A stretch of 64,000 bases of DNA, taken from NCBI RefSeq assembly GCF_964340395.1, contig NC_135566.1:7175501-7239500 (forward strand), given 5' to 3'. Shown one piece after another: positions 14,683-27,394 of the stretch (the stretch's first letter is position 1; each line of letters opens with the position of its first letter). The stretch comes from Glandiceps talaboti (taxonomy: Eukaryota; Hemichordata; Enteropneusta; Spengelidae). The notes below the pieces were generated by a model that was not told where the DNA came from, searched no databases, and saw nothing but the letters and a program-made list of their open reading frames with translations. A program made the translations under genes and the position numbers.

Positions 14683-14989
14683 GATTACTAGGTACGATCA
14701 TCTCCACTCACGTGTAGGGAAAGTTGTTCTAGCACAGAAATCTGTGCTACCTCGATGTGATGACATTATCACGTCCCCACGTGGTTTGAGTTTCAGACTG
14801 GAGAGGTGGAGTTCAGGTAATGAGCAATTGTCTAAAGGAACTAACCAATTGCAACTGCCTGTCAACTAGTGATAGATTACTACTGTAGTACTGATGTGTC
14901 GTTTACCCTTTGCCCACTGGGGATAGCACAGATTTCTGTGTTAGAATAACAACTTTCCCTATACGTGAGTGGAGATGATTGTAGTAATC
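14683..14989. mobile_element. MITE-like element, about 60-bp terminal inverted repeats
   Basis: The left end (14683-14752) contains 'ATCATCTCCACTCACGT', 'AGGGAAAGTTGTT' and 'CACAGAAATCTGTGCTA'. The right end (about 14925-14989) carries the reverse complements in mirror order ('TAGCACAGATTTCTGTG', 'AACTTTCCCTA', 'ACGTGAGTGGAGATGAT'). The roughly 170-bp interior has no coding capacity. I infer a non-autonomous DNA transposon; the superfamily is not assigned because the flanking duplication is unclear. Confidence 0.7.
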
Positions 14990-15019
14990 CTAATGCCTCA
15001 TGTAGGAACTAGACTATTA

Positions 15020-15200
15020 AAACCTGTGTACTGTGCTGGCGAGATACATCGTTAGCTGGTCGTACCTTGTGGCCCTCATGTAGGAGAATAGAAGGGCTAG
15101 GAGGTATGACCATCTGACAATGTATCTTGCCAGCAGAGTAAATAGGCTAGAGCTCGGAGGTACGAACAGCTAACAATCTCAACAGCACAGTAAACGGGTT
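15020..15200. mobile_element. MITE-like element, family shared with 51981-52158
   Basis: The ends are mutual reverse complements ('TACTGTGCTGGCGAGATAC' at left, 'CTCAACAGCACAGTAAAC' at right), with inner inverted 'GCTAGGAGGTA'-type motifs. The same organisation and near-identical motifs occur in GATC intron 2 (51981-52158), so this is a dispersed family and not a chance hairpin. Confidence 0.6.
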
Positions 15201-15861
15201 ATGTGTAGTCTATATGCGATATGCTATCATATCAGTGATGCAGATATGTTGTAATTAGCGCTATACACTCCCTCTATCATATCTGTGATGTAGATCAAAG
15301 CCTTCAAGTTGAAATTCAATATATTAACTACAAATAGAATGATCTTGAGTTCTACCCTTGTCTTGGATATTATGAATTGACCCTACCTACAGTCCTGTAG
15401 GGATTATGGTTGAATTAAACTTCATTTTACCAGTAAGTTATATAATCAGTGAATGTCACAAAGGAAAAAAAAATAGACAAACAAGATATTGTACGTTTGG
15501 AAATTTCTGTCAGATAATCAAAATTGCTAACTTTGCTCATTTCCCTCAAAAATGGTTAATTTTTCACTTGATGGTCAAAAATGGTAAAAAGTCTACTTCT
15601 CGCATTGAATGGTCAAATGTGGTAAATTATCATCCCTGCCTTATCCAATTGTCAAGTCCGTAGATTTCAATGTCTTGCTTGAAAATGTCATTCATACATG
15701 TTTGTATACTGTCATTCCAGTATGTCAAAATGGTTAACCTTGAATCTCCACCCTGTGGTCAGCAGTAGACAATTAGCCACCCCCCCTCCCCCTCTCCCCC
15801 CTTCCTTCCTCCCATATATTTAGTTCAAATGTTAACCACACCTTTCTATGTACCGAGGAAA

Positions 15862-15960
15862 GTAGTCTAGAGACTTTTCATCGGGTTTGAATCTGAAGAT
15901 ATTTTTGGATAAAGAGATCTTCAGATTCAAACCCAATGGATAGCATCTAGGCTACTAGTA
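15862..15960. repeat. Strong hairpin with 18-bp perfect arms
   Basis: Arm 15883-15900 (GGGTTTGAATCTGAAGAT) pairs perfectly with 15917-15934 across a 16-nt loop. Weaker pairing continues outward between 'AGTAGTCTAGA' and 'TCTAGGCTACT'. It could be a tiny foldback element. A hairpin RNA is possible, but nothing in the sequence shows transcription. Confidence 0.6.
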
Positions 15961-17869
15961 AAGGTAAGATGTACAAATGTAATTAGACATTTTTCAAAAA
16001 CTTAATTTGTGAAATCTTTAGCTCAGAGGCTGAATGAAATGTTTTTTACCTTTTAATAATAATAGCCCAAGTTGTGTTGGGATTACCGATTAGATTATTA
16101 TTTCCCCCATGTGAGGGAAGATGATTATCAAAATCCCCAAATGACTTGACTCTAGGCTGTATATTTTAATTGCTTGACTACTAATAATAGCCATAATTTG
16201 TTATTTGACAAGTCTGAAAAAAGACACATAACAATCCTATCTAGACTTTGATGAGCAATTCATTTGAGAAGAACATCTTGCCATATTTTTCATCCCCCAA
16301 AATAAAAATTTCTGAATATCATTAAAATCTACGCATGCACGCTACCTATATGGTAGATGTACCACACACTCACTCTATTTATAAGTACAGTATGCAAAAC
16401 TTATAATAAATACACTTTTTTACAAGTCAAAACATAGGATGTACCATAGTTTCATTGGTATGTGTGCAGCTCTTTTATAACCCATATTTCAATGTGACCT
16501 TTGACCTGGATCAAATACCCATGTTGATATGCAGTGACAGATGCTTGTATTTAAGCTGATCGATTCACTCGACATCGGGAAAGATTGTAAAAAATGTATC
16601 AAATGAAAAATATATCGCTGCAAATATTTGTTAGATCCAATGGAATGTTACAACATAATACCCACTGTCATACTGCTTGCAGGAATATTATTGAAAATAA
16701 TTTTATGGAAAATTTTAGTTGCGTTCATAATTACTTTTATTTTAAAACGTCAATGGAAATTATTGCTAACAAAATATATTACATTGATATTGTGATATTT
16801 CTACAAAATATTGTAAAGTAGTTCTTTGAGGAATTTCTAAAAAACATATTCAAAAAATTTCAGCATTAATTACATTTTGTATTGTATCTGTGTTCTTATA
16901 TATATGGGATTGTATCCTGCAATCAAATTTTAATAATTATAGGTAGAAATTTGTCATATTCAATAACAAGGAATGTGACAATATTATCCATTCTTTCAAA
17001 TAAAAGTGGAATATTTGTTGCGTTTTCATGACCTATCAAATCTGTGTTGTGTTTCTATGTGGATAGCGACCCCAACAATCATGAGTATTGCCTCCCCCGA
17101 GGTCACACAGCCCGGGACTACTTTTCTTGATGAGCTGACTTGACTCTGTCAAGATGTACAGCTATGCTGGTTGTCATGCAAATGAGTTTATTGTTATGCT
17201 AATGAACACGCTTTCTGTGTACCTTTGAGCTGTGTGCTGGTATCATGCTATTGACCTGTTTATTGTGGTAACTTGTCATTAGAGATTGTGTCGCTAAGAC
17301 TCTTGTTAGAGGGCTTGTAGTAGCTACTAACACCAGAGTTCAAAGTTTGTCAATATTATTTATTTTTCTCAGCATTGGAATGTAGGCTATTTAATTCCCG
17401 AGAAGAGAACATTCAGTTTAAAGAAATTCAAATGTCTGTAATCTATATGTAAACATCGGGCAAATGTAAATTACTTTTGACTAATTTCAGAATACACCTG
17501 ACAATCAGACATATACAGATAGGGCTTCCTTTTTCAATACAATTTCTTTCTCTCAGTGCTGGCAATCATCCGATTGTAACATTGTAATTTAACCTCCATG
17601 ATTACAAAAAGAAATTAAATATTAATATATATAGACTGCCTTCAGAAACTAAATATTAATTGAAAATACTGAATAAAGTATGAAAGAGATGTGATGGGGG
17701 ACATCCTGTTAATAATGTAGGATAGAATAATGTAATAATTAACTCAACATAAAGTGCAATTCCTGTAGGACTTTAGAAAAATATGAAAAAAATAATAAAG
17801 AGATTAAAATCAAGAGAATAATAGTAGATGGTAGTTAGAGAAAGAAGTTGTATATGGTTATGTTTATAC

Positions 17870-18205
17870 AGTGTGAACAGATGGTTATAGAGTGATATAG
17901 AATGTATAGATGGTTATAGAGTGATATACAATGTATAGATGTCGATAGAGTGATATACTATATGTATAGAGTGATATACTATATGTGTAGATATTTATAG
18001 TGATATACAATGTATAGAGACTGAGTGATGTACTATGTATAGATGTTGATAGAGTGATATACTATATGTATAGATATTTATAGAGTGATATACAATGTAT
18101 AGACTAAGAGTGATATACTATGTATAGATGTTGATGGAGTGATATACTATATGTATAGATATTTATAGAGTGATATACAATGCATAGATGTTGATAGAGT
18201 GATTC
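17870..18205. repeat. Minisatellite, 'TAGAGTGATATACxATGTATAGATG' type
   Basis: About ten variants of a 25-45 bp unit built from 'ATAGAGTGATATAC' and 'TGTATAGATG' blocks in alternating combinations (higher-order structure). Copies are diverged and uneven in length. Confidence 0.75.
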
Positions 18206-18209
18206 ACTT

Positions 18210-21200
18210 ATTTAATATTTCCATGGAGAGGTTTCTAGCTGTGATTGACCCATTGATTAAACTCATCACAGGTGCTTTCTGTTATCAATGTGCTATTGAT
18301 GTTTTGGAGTGGAGAGACTTCTAGCTGTGATTGACCGGTAAATGACCCAGAGATTGACCTTGCTACAAGCAGCTGGTATTTTCACCTTAGGATATGCCAA
18401 GTAGTATAAAACAATGGATGTTTATAAGTTGTGTAAGTTCACTGTCCTGGTGGTAGTTGTTTACATAGTATAAATTATGTAGTATGGCCTAGATGGATGT
18501 AGAGCATTGACTTGATATCAAATGTCAACAAGTTGTCACTTGGGGGGTGGGGGAATACCACTGGCATGTCAACCAGCGAATTAGCTGGGCGAAATTCCAA
18601 ACTAGTCAAGAATTTATTATGTGGTTCCATCAAGGGCCCTATTTTAGACCAAACAAAACTGAAAATTGTGTAAAGTGGACCCCATTTTAGTACCCATTTT
18701 AGACCAGAGGGCGAAAAAACCCCACCCTAAAGGATGGCATAGTATATAAGTATACCCAATAAACCAGAGTATCGTCCATATCTTTTTAATATTACTTGAA
18801 GTGGTTCTTGTGTGTAATGAAAAGGAGAAAATTTAAAATTCGCATACATGTAATTTCATTTCTAATAAGAGGTTGATGAAAATGACTTTTCTTGGTCCTC
18901 TAAACATAGTGAGATGCAGGTAAGATAAAACTAGCCGTGCTATTGTTCCCAGTTTTCAGTGAATTAACAAAATAACTTACATATGTTTTAAGGCAAAATT
19001 TGGGTTTGGCTGCCAAACTTAATATGTCTCTGCATCCCTGTAATTTTAGTTTTGGTATTTTTAATTTAAATGTCACATCCCTTCCATGAAGACATTCTTA
19101 ATTTCTGGCATCCCAGCCAAGAGTTTTGGTTAAGTGTATTATTAATTAGTCTGAATGCCAACGTGGTCTCTAGTCTTGATGTCAACGTGGTCTGGTCTCT
19201 AGTCTGAATGCCAACGTGGTCGCTAACAAAACCACTATGAGTGGAGGTGTAAATCATAACGATACCAAAAAGGAACTAAACTAAATTATTAATTGACAAT
19301 GGATGCTTGTTTGCTTCACTCCATACAGGCTTTACTGTACGATATCTTACAAACAAGGCTCTCTGATTGGTATAATGCTTGGAATATCTGAACCAATGAA
19401 AATTGGTATTCAGTCACTCATCAGTGGTAATTCTACGCTTCTCAAATGTCAAAAATATTTTTACAAAAACCTGTACACTGGTGAGATTTGTCTGACTTCA
19501 AGGAGATGATATCTAACAGTGCAAATCAAAGAGAATTGTGGGTAAAATATTGTACAGTGGGGCTTGAATTACATGTACTGTAGCAGTGTACATAGTCTAG
19601 TTACTATATTACAATATTGTTACCACATTAGTTAGAAACCACGTTGACATCCAGACTACAGTGTACAACACTTTAGCTAGCGATCCAGTCCCCATTTCAA
19701 ATAATCTGAGAAATAATCAAGAGACCGCAGTTTGAGTTCATGACAACTAGAATTGCAGTGATAGGAATGTTTATAGTATAAGATTGCAGGTCAACAACAA
19801 AAGATGATTTGTATACAGATACCAACTTCCAATTAATAACATTTCAAAATCTCTATGTACAGAGAGTATTTTCTATCAAACGTGTGTTGACATTGTCGTC
19901 AAACACAGAAGGACTAAATGATCCAGTGTCACCCACTTCTTAAAATTCCTTTTTATAGAGTCTGTAGGGATATTTGGAAACAATTTACTGCCAAGAGTAT
20001 AAAGTCTCTGTATATATATTGCACAGTCGCTTGTAAACTGTTATTCCTTTCCTAAATGGTTTTATTCTTGTCTATGACGGTCCTAATACAGAACAATGAC
20101 GTTATTATAGGGATTGGCGATATTCTTATAAAATCGGTAGCGATGTCATACGTACACACAACACGTTGTGTGTACGTATGACATCGCTATGTCATACGTT
20201 GTGTGTACGTATGACATCACTAGCGATTTTATAAGAATATCGCCAATCCCTATAATAACGTCATTGTTCTGTATTAGGACCGTCATAGACAAGAATAGAA
20301 CCATTTAGGAAAGGAATAACAGTTTACAAGCGACTGTGATATATTGGCCAAGACATGAACGTTTCTTTTAGTGGGTGACTACATGTAGATGTGTACCGTG
20401 TTTGCACAGGTGATGAACAAACAAAATGATGTAACCATACTATAAATAGATTACAATTTTTATTCTAAATATTCCAGGTATATTTCCTTGGGCTATAATA
20501 TTACACAGATATTACATATATGGGTTGCAGGGGCGGTTTGAGTTTTCTGAGTGTCAGTATAGCTTTCACCATAGCACATGGGTATTGGATGGTGATTGAG
20601 GGTATGCTATGAATAGAATAGAATAGTATCTTTATTGCATCCGTTAAGAAAACTACATTTCTTTTTTGGATTTTCTGCAATAAGTGTTTGGTGCTAAAAC
20701 AAACTAGTAAATATATCAACTAGAGTGATAATAGTTAACAAAAATAACAAAATATGGTTTATAGGAGAAGTGTGGTATATCACTTAGTTTGATGACTGTT
20801 AACATTGCCACAAAATATGTACAAAATGAAATGAATATATGGTAGATAGCAGGACTTCTGTAATAGCTGTAAACCATTTCAATGTATGCATACCTTGCTT
20901 TAGTCTGGATGCCAATGTGGTCACTAACCCGTTCCCCCCCCCCCCCCCCCCCCTTCCGATTAAAACGAAAAAAGAAAAAGAAAGAGAGATTTGAAAGATT
21001 TGCTAGCACTAGACTAACCCTGTTTGCTGTTTAGTTTACCTGTACAGGTGGATGCCCTATTGTCACTCAGTTAACCTAATTAGTAAAATCAAAATCAAAT
21101 AAACCAAATGTGATTTTGAACCATAATACTGGATATAAATTCTACATGGTTTTATCAAGTAAATAGCCTGTTACATTAATACTTAAATTCTGAATGTCTT

Positions 21201-21900
21201 AAAAAAATAAATTAGATATTTCTAATTTTATATTTGGTCATTAAAAATGATTTTATTTAATCTACATATTATGTATTTCCTATATTTCTAATACAATATG
21301 TCAGTGAATTGTGGTTTATTCGTAAGCTGTATATACCTCAGTCAGTGTGAAATGGTCATGTTAATTGAAATGCCGATTAAGTACTGCAGACATATTGTTG
21401 TATAGAAAATGTAGGTATGTTTGTGTTGTAATACAAACTAGTAAGTGCAATATGGTGATAGTTCCGTTCCTGAAATGAACGTATATTTAAATGAAATTTG
21501 TGAATGTAAATGTAAATATTCTTTCTTAGTGGCTGTGAATATAAAGCCAATTTGAAAGATATTTTAAAAATAGTCCATATCAGTAGTATCAAACCTTGGC
21601 CTAGTTGGTCAGTATACAATTGAATAGAATCAAATAGATGATTAGTAATATTCAAATACAAAATCCTTCCATCTTTACCAGATCTCAGTTATATAGAAAA
21701 GTATTAATGAAAATGAAATGACTCAAATTTGATATATTTTGACACGTTAATACTAATAAAGAAATATGCTTGTAATATTAACCAACAATAAACTTAAATT
21801 TATATGTAAATTTTAGCAAGGTAATAGTTTTGTGCTATTTTATTGACATTTGATGTGATCTGTACAGAAGCAAGGTTTGAAATTTGCAGTACATGTAGTC
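18210..21900. other. Gene-free stretch with dispersed repeats
   Basis: No supported exon. Contents include a segment at 18590-18750 rich in 'CCATTTTAGACCA' motifs, related in inverted orientation to 32560-32950; copies of a short dispersed motif 'AGTCTGGATGCCAACGTGG' at about 19150-19225, 19630-19660 (reverse) and 20903-20930; the foldback element at 20022-20338; and a poly-C run at about 20933-20952. Confidence 0.5.
20022..20338. mobile_element. Foldback MITE with 8-bp target duplication (hAT/P-like)
   Basis: This 317-bp element is almost entirely an inverted repeat. Its ends are CACAGTCGCTTG and CAAGCGACTGTG, and arms of about 115-140 bp differ by only a few bases (for example T to C at the 'GGTTTTATTC' site). 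The centre holds alternating copies of 'GATGTCATACGTACACAC' and its complement. It is flanked by a perfect direct repeat ATATATTG at 20014-20021 and 20339-20346. An 8-bp duplication and CA...TG ends are typical of hAT and P superfamilies. It has no transposase and would have to be mobilised in trans. The low divergence of the arms suggests recent activity or arm homogenisation. Confidence 0.85.
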
Positions 21901-22130
21901 CAAGGTACAGCAGGGTAGTACAGGGCACACAGACTACTAAACATTGTATCTAGACGAACATATTAGCAGTAGTCCAGGGCATGGGACTACTAAACATTGT
22001 ATCTAGACTACCAAATTAGTAGGAGTCCAGGGCATATAGACTACCAAACATTGTATCTAGACTACCAAATTAGCAGTAGTCCAGGACATATAGACTACCA
22101 AACATCGATAGAAATCTGTAGCTGTAACAG
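21900..22130. repeat. Tandem repeat, about 55-60 bp, shared with 29595-29800
   Basis: Units contain 'CCAGGGCATATAGACTACC', 'AAACATTGTATCTAGACTACC' and 'AAATTAGCAGTAGT' in order, three to four times. The same unit recurs at 29595-29800, about 7.6 kb away, so the array was probably duplicated or seeded by a dispersed element. Confidence 0.7.
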
Positions 22131-22499
22131 TTCATTCGGCCAAATCTGACTATCAATCATAGAAGTTTAATCAGAGCCTAAGAAGGAATCTCACCGTGTA
22201 CATGTTAAAAGGCAGATAGCCATTGTATACTGATGAAATGAAACAACATCTGTGTTTGACAAGACATGTCAATTTTTTGTTACACTAGTAGAAATAATCC
22301 ATGGCAAATATTTCAAGTTGTTGAAATGAGCAATGAATAGCCCCCCACTTGTATTGCAGAATACAACATCCGACATGTGTCTGTCAACACCAAGTAATAT
22401 AGAAATGGTGTTTATGATTTCAATGTGTATGAAGTCAAATCATACACCGAACATTACACACTACAATAACCTCCTCTATATGCAGTGTAGTAATATGTT

Positions 22500-22851
22500 G
22501 AATACATTTTTGTTAAAGCTCCACTAGCTGTAAGTGGAGTATCATTTTTTCGATCAGACACCAACAATATATTCACTGAAAATTGTTAAAATACCAATAA
22601 TTAGACATTTTGCATGTTTATTAGTGGTAGATTTGATCCAGAAGTAGTGCAGTAATAGGTTGAAATTGTGATTTCAATCGAGATGCTGATATTTGGGTAT
22701 GGACCCAAAATAAATTTACTATGCAAATATGTCTAGGAACAGGTAATTCAAGACAGTTCAAGGTGTATGAAACTGAATAAATCATTATGGCTAACAAAGC
22801 AGTTTTTAACAAACATGTTTCAGTTACAGCCAGTGCAGCTTTAATGTATTC
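22500..22851. mobile_element. MITE-like element with about 28-bp inverted ends
   Basis: The left end at 22500-22530 reads 'GAATACAT...TTAAAGCTCCACTAGCTGTAA'. The right end at 22823-22851, read on the minus strand, gives 'GAATACATTAAAGCTGCACTGG...'. The interior of about 290 bp contains an open frame on the minus strand (22621-22977) that extends past the element and has no family motif. I take it as a non-autonomous element. Confidence 0.55.
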
Positions 22852-23214
22852 TTTCTGTTTGTTATTTTGCCAAAATTGGAATTGTTGTCCTACAAGTTCA
22901 CCATTCTCAGATTCTGATGTGACACTATATTGTCTAGATTGATGTATGACAGTGACATCAATAAATAGATGAAACAAGAAGTGAGATAATTGATTTTCAT
23001 TATAATTAATTTAGGTCTGTGGTAAACATTGCATTGTAACAATACAATTAATCTCGATATGAACACATACAGGAAATGAAGTCATCTAGATAATGAATTT
23101 ACTTGTCTAATCGTAACAAAGGTGGGTACCATTAAGTCATATCTTTATGGAACATTACTCATCTGGTCTGGAAACCCTAGACATCGTCACATCAAAGACA
23201 ATAAACTCTAGAGG

Positions 23215-23760
23215 GTGCTCTCTACAATCAGCAGTCCACAGCGCAAACACTCAGTTTAGCTTGCTAGCACTGTAAAGTTGCCCATATCTACAGAGCAAAC
23301 ACCATGGTTAGCATGCCAGCACTGTAACATTACCTACATGTACAGGCTACATCTAGGAAACACCATGTTTAGCATGCCAGCACTGTAACATTACCTACAT
23401 CTAGCAAACACCATGTTTAGCATGCCAGCACTGTAACATTGCCTACATCTAGCAAACACCATGTTTAGCGTGCCAGCACTGTAAGTTATCTACATCCACA
23501 GAGCAAACACCATAATTAGCTTCCCGCTTCTATAAAGTTGCCTACATCTACAGAGCTGTAAACACCAAATACAGTTTGCCAGCACTGTAACACTAACATT
23601 ACCTACATCTAAGTTAACAAACACCACGTTTAGCTGGCCAGCACTGTAACATTGCCTACATCTAAGTTAACAAACACCACGTTTAGCTGGCCAGCACTGT
23701 TACATTGCCTACATCTATGATCTAGCAAACACCATGCATATTTAACTTGTTGATACTGTA
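23215..23760. repeat. Minisatellite array, about 48-60 bp unit, about 9 copies
   Basis: The unit is approximately 'GCAAACACCATGTTTAGC', 'ATGCCAGCACTGTAACATT', 'ACCTACATCTA'. Copies between 23340 and 23460 are almost identical; outer copies carry insertions (for example 'AGTTAA') and more substitutions. Regular spacing might suggest a CRISPR array, but the whole unit is repeated and there are no unique spacers. Confidence 0.85.
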
Positions 23761-23769
23761 ACAGTGTAA

Positions 23770-25790
23770 GTTAAATGCAAAGTAGGAATGGATGTCATTT
23801 GTTATATGTCACTAGTATCAGTTGTTGTGCACTAGATGCCAGTTACTTATGGCCTGAAAACATGCAATGCATAATGACAGTGTCACTATCACTATCAGCC
23901 ACCCACGTTATAACTGCATTGGATGCAAGCCAAGGTAGCTAAAGAAGACAAAATGTGTCAGGGATATTTGACAGGAATTGACCACATCTAAAGATATTGT
24001 AGTAATTCGTGGCCATATTTTATCCAATCATAACTCTATAGGCATTTGTATTGCTTTCTAAATCGGTTCTTTGTTTGTGACATTGTCAGGCAGTGGTGTA
24101 CTTTTTAAGGGTTGTTTGTTTGTTTCATCATCAGTTGATGGCATATTTCTCCGACTGACAAAATAATTCTGTTCCATAATGGCAATTAGGACAAGAAATG
24201 GATGCATAACATCTGCTCTGCCTGTATGTTTTTTACTCATTTACGAATAGATGTAGAAAATATCTCATCAAGTGGTTGAACAGTATAAGGTCAATGCACA
24301 TAGCATCATATGCTTCTGTGTCACTCAGTAAAAGTCCTTTAGGGTATTGCCATGGCAACTTGTACTATCTGACGTCAAACTAGTTGTTATCAGATACTTT
24401 CATGATCTCTTATTGGTTTTCAGGATGTGTTAGTTGTAACCTATATTTCTGTATCAAGGTTTGTGATTGGTTGTCCAGATATAACTTGCTATCTTTCATA
24501 TGATTGGTTGAGCTCGTGACAAGCTTGCCATATATGGTTACTGAAGTTTATTTCAAGAGATGAGTTAGAAGGAAGCCAATAACCTAAATCTGTGTCAGGT
24601 CACACCTTGTTCAAGTGTAAAATCTCATTGCAAGTGTTTTTTAAGGAATGAAAGTTTGTACTAAAATAGCAGCTGTCACGTGTTTCACCTTTTCACTGTT
24701 ATAAGATAAAAATCTATTAAAATCTTGTAAAGATGTATCAAACTGAGATTAGTGAAGAAACATGGAAAGTACATCTCTGTATCAATAAAAAAAAATCTTG
24801 GCATATATTCTCGTTGATGGTTTGTTTGTTAGAATCAAATCGTAATCCATTTTGAGTGACATGTTTTTTTGACAGCAGAGACAACTGTCAAACTGATCTC
24901 AGTTTAAATCGTGAACTTAAACTATCGTGATAGAAATGATGATGATAATGTGAAGTAGGTTTATAATTGCACATTATCTCTGCAAGCACAGAAGCGCAGG
25001 TCAATAGGTCCAGAAGTGAGTTGGGATTTTGCGGTATAGAAAGAAGGAAGAATGAGTACAGGGCAAAAGGAAAACAGTTGAGGCTGATGTAGATCATTTT
25101 GAGGGCATGACGGAAGGGTGTCAGAGACTTGGAGAGACTGGGAATACACAGAGACTGGATATAGGATAAATAGGGAAGGTTGAAACTAATGTTTAAACAG
25201 ATAGGTCTTGAGAGAATGATGGAAAGGTGTCAGAGACTTGGAGAGGCTGAGAATACATAAACACCTGACTAGATAAATCTACAGGATAATTGGAGAAAGT
25301 AAGTTCAAAGAAATAGGTCTTGAAAGAGTAATGGAAGGATGTCAGCGATTTGGAGTGGCAGGATTGAGAGGAACATTGTTACAAGATGCATGGCCCATGT
25401 GAGAGAATAATCTGTAACTGAACAAAGGTCTATATAGTTACTTTTGAAACCTAAAATAAGATGAGGATCATAGATACTTGCTGAAAGGTTTAGGAATTTC
25501 AGATTTAATTTCATCTTGTTGAGAGGTTGATGGAAACATGGCATGTTGATGTCGTTGGAAACATTCCACTCGCATAATCCTGCTATTTTTATTATATAGT
25601 GTAGATCACAGTGTGACTTGATAACCCTGCAAAATATGAGAAAGTAGTTCGGGTGAAATACCAAGATGTTAGGTTGATATGTTGGTGTGTACTGTATATT
25701 GTGTTAGAGTTTGACAATAAAATGATGGAAAAATATAGAATTTTGAGCTCAAGATTAAAGTTTAATGTAATAATATTGAGAACAAATAGA
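23770..25790. other. No gene seen; AT-rich, weak tandem duplication near 25.1-25.35 kb
   Basis: No exon is supported. Between about 25090 and 25350 a phrase like 'TGGAAGGGTGTCAGAGACTTGGAGAGACTG' recurs three times at about 120-bp intervals with divergence. Open frames on the minus strand there lack family motifs. Confidence 0.5.
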
Positions 25791-25817
25791 AAAATATGTG
25801 GTTTTAATACAGAATGT

Positions 25818-25828
25818 ACACACACACA

Positions 25829-25879
<51 letters not shown>

Positions 25880-26066
25880 ACACACACACACTCTCATTCA
25901 CTCACACATACACACACACACATACACTCACTGTCACACACACACTCCCATACATTCACACACACACACTCACATATACACATGCACACACACATACACA
26001 CACATACCCCCCCCCCCACACACACACACACATACATACATACACACATACATACATACATACATA
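25818..26066. repeat. (CA)n / (CATA)n microsatellite
   Basis: About 250 bp of CA repeats with CATA, CACT and poly-C (26007-26016) interruptions. Frames open on both strands are repeat artefacts. Confidence 0.95.
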
Positions 26067-27394
26067 TTTACATCATCTTTGTTACCATATTGTGTGTAAT
26101 AACGTCTTGTTAATATTTGTTGGATATTCATTTCAAATAATCGGATCGTAAATGTCAAAATAATTTATTTAGGTTTTTTTTCTCAATGCAAGTAAAATTG
26201 CTATGAATCATTAATATCCTCTTTCCGAAAAGATCACATTGTCGTTGCATGGCTACCATTTTCTATTTTCTATTTTCTTCGTTTTAAAGCTTGCAAACCT
26301 TGCCAGTGTGTTTGATTCATTTGACAGCTTCTCTGCAGTCATTCATTATAGATAAAGTTGTGCTTGTTACTTTAGGCTGTTATATTTTCTGTATAGAAAT
26401 TAAGCAATAGAGATGTCATGCGTTGATTTCCGCTATCGGTACTTGGAATTTTGCCATAAAAATCAATCATCAAGTCATTTCCTGGATTGTATGTTTTGAG
26501 AATGAAAGTGAAACAAGTCCAAAATTGATAATAGTTGTAAAAGTAACAGATACTAGGATGCTACTCAAATGACAAATTCCACCGTTTTCAATCAATCACG
26601 TACAACTCATTGTAAATACCAAAATGGGAAATTTAATGGGTTTCCGGTTGATATTGAATAACAAGTTTTCCTGGTACTTTTATTAAATGACAGTGTTTCG
26701 TTCTGGTGATTATAATTTGGGGTCAGAGGTCATACAGTATTTTAATATGTACCTTGTTGATTGATTGATTGATTGATTTGATTTGATTTGGCCAAAAAAT
26801 ATGCGGAAAACCATAAACTAAAACGGATATATAATATGTACAATATGGCAGCTATCATATTCGCATGAAAGACAAAACAGATACATCACTGAATACCTTT
26901 GCCGAGGATGACACAAAAAAGTTTTGACAACTTATTTTAATCGTGGTCCTCTGACATAAAATATCACACCAAGATTAAAAAGAACAATCATCAGCAATAT
27001 GATATATAACAGACAAATTATACTAAAAAGACAAAATCTGACCCGACTACATACGGATGAAAATGAATGTAGAATGAGGCCAGACTAATATTACCCATTG
27101 TAAAGATGCATGGTCTTCCTATTCTATTCTGAAACTGTGCTTTGCTTCCAATAATTCTTTTTATACAGACATGGTCTCCATTTAGGTTTTGGATCACTTC
27201 ACTGGGCTCTGTTGCACACTCATTCTGAAATTCACCGTTAGAAGTGCAAATCTTAAATGATTCTGTTTAGATGATAACAATGTAATTAACTCTCTCAAGA
27301 CAATGCTGCAGTTACAAAGTCTTTTTCCTAATTTTTATAGGTTTATTACAATTATTGTATAAGTTGTTGATGTGATTATGTTGATGGAATCTGT

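Larger units (their letters stand above)
8900..17860. other. Gene-free stretch with simple repeats and MITEs
   Basis: No supported exon. Contents I can name are a (GATT)n tract at about 10785-10826, inverted-repeat elements at 14683-14989, 15020-15200 and 15862-15960, a C-rich run near 15780, and AT-rich sequence elsewhere. A palindromic-like stretch at 12838-12885 with 'GCAATAGC' and 'GCTATTGC' ends is too imperfect to call as an RNA. Confidence 0.55.

Noticed and set aside
23215-23760. CRISPR-like regular array
   Set aside because: The entire unit repeats with no unique spacers, and the window is eukaryotic; it is a minisatellite.
25592-26158. Histidine/threonine-rich frames
   Set aside because: Microsatellite (CA)n translation in several frames at once.
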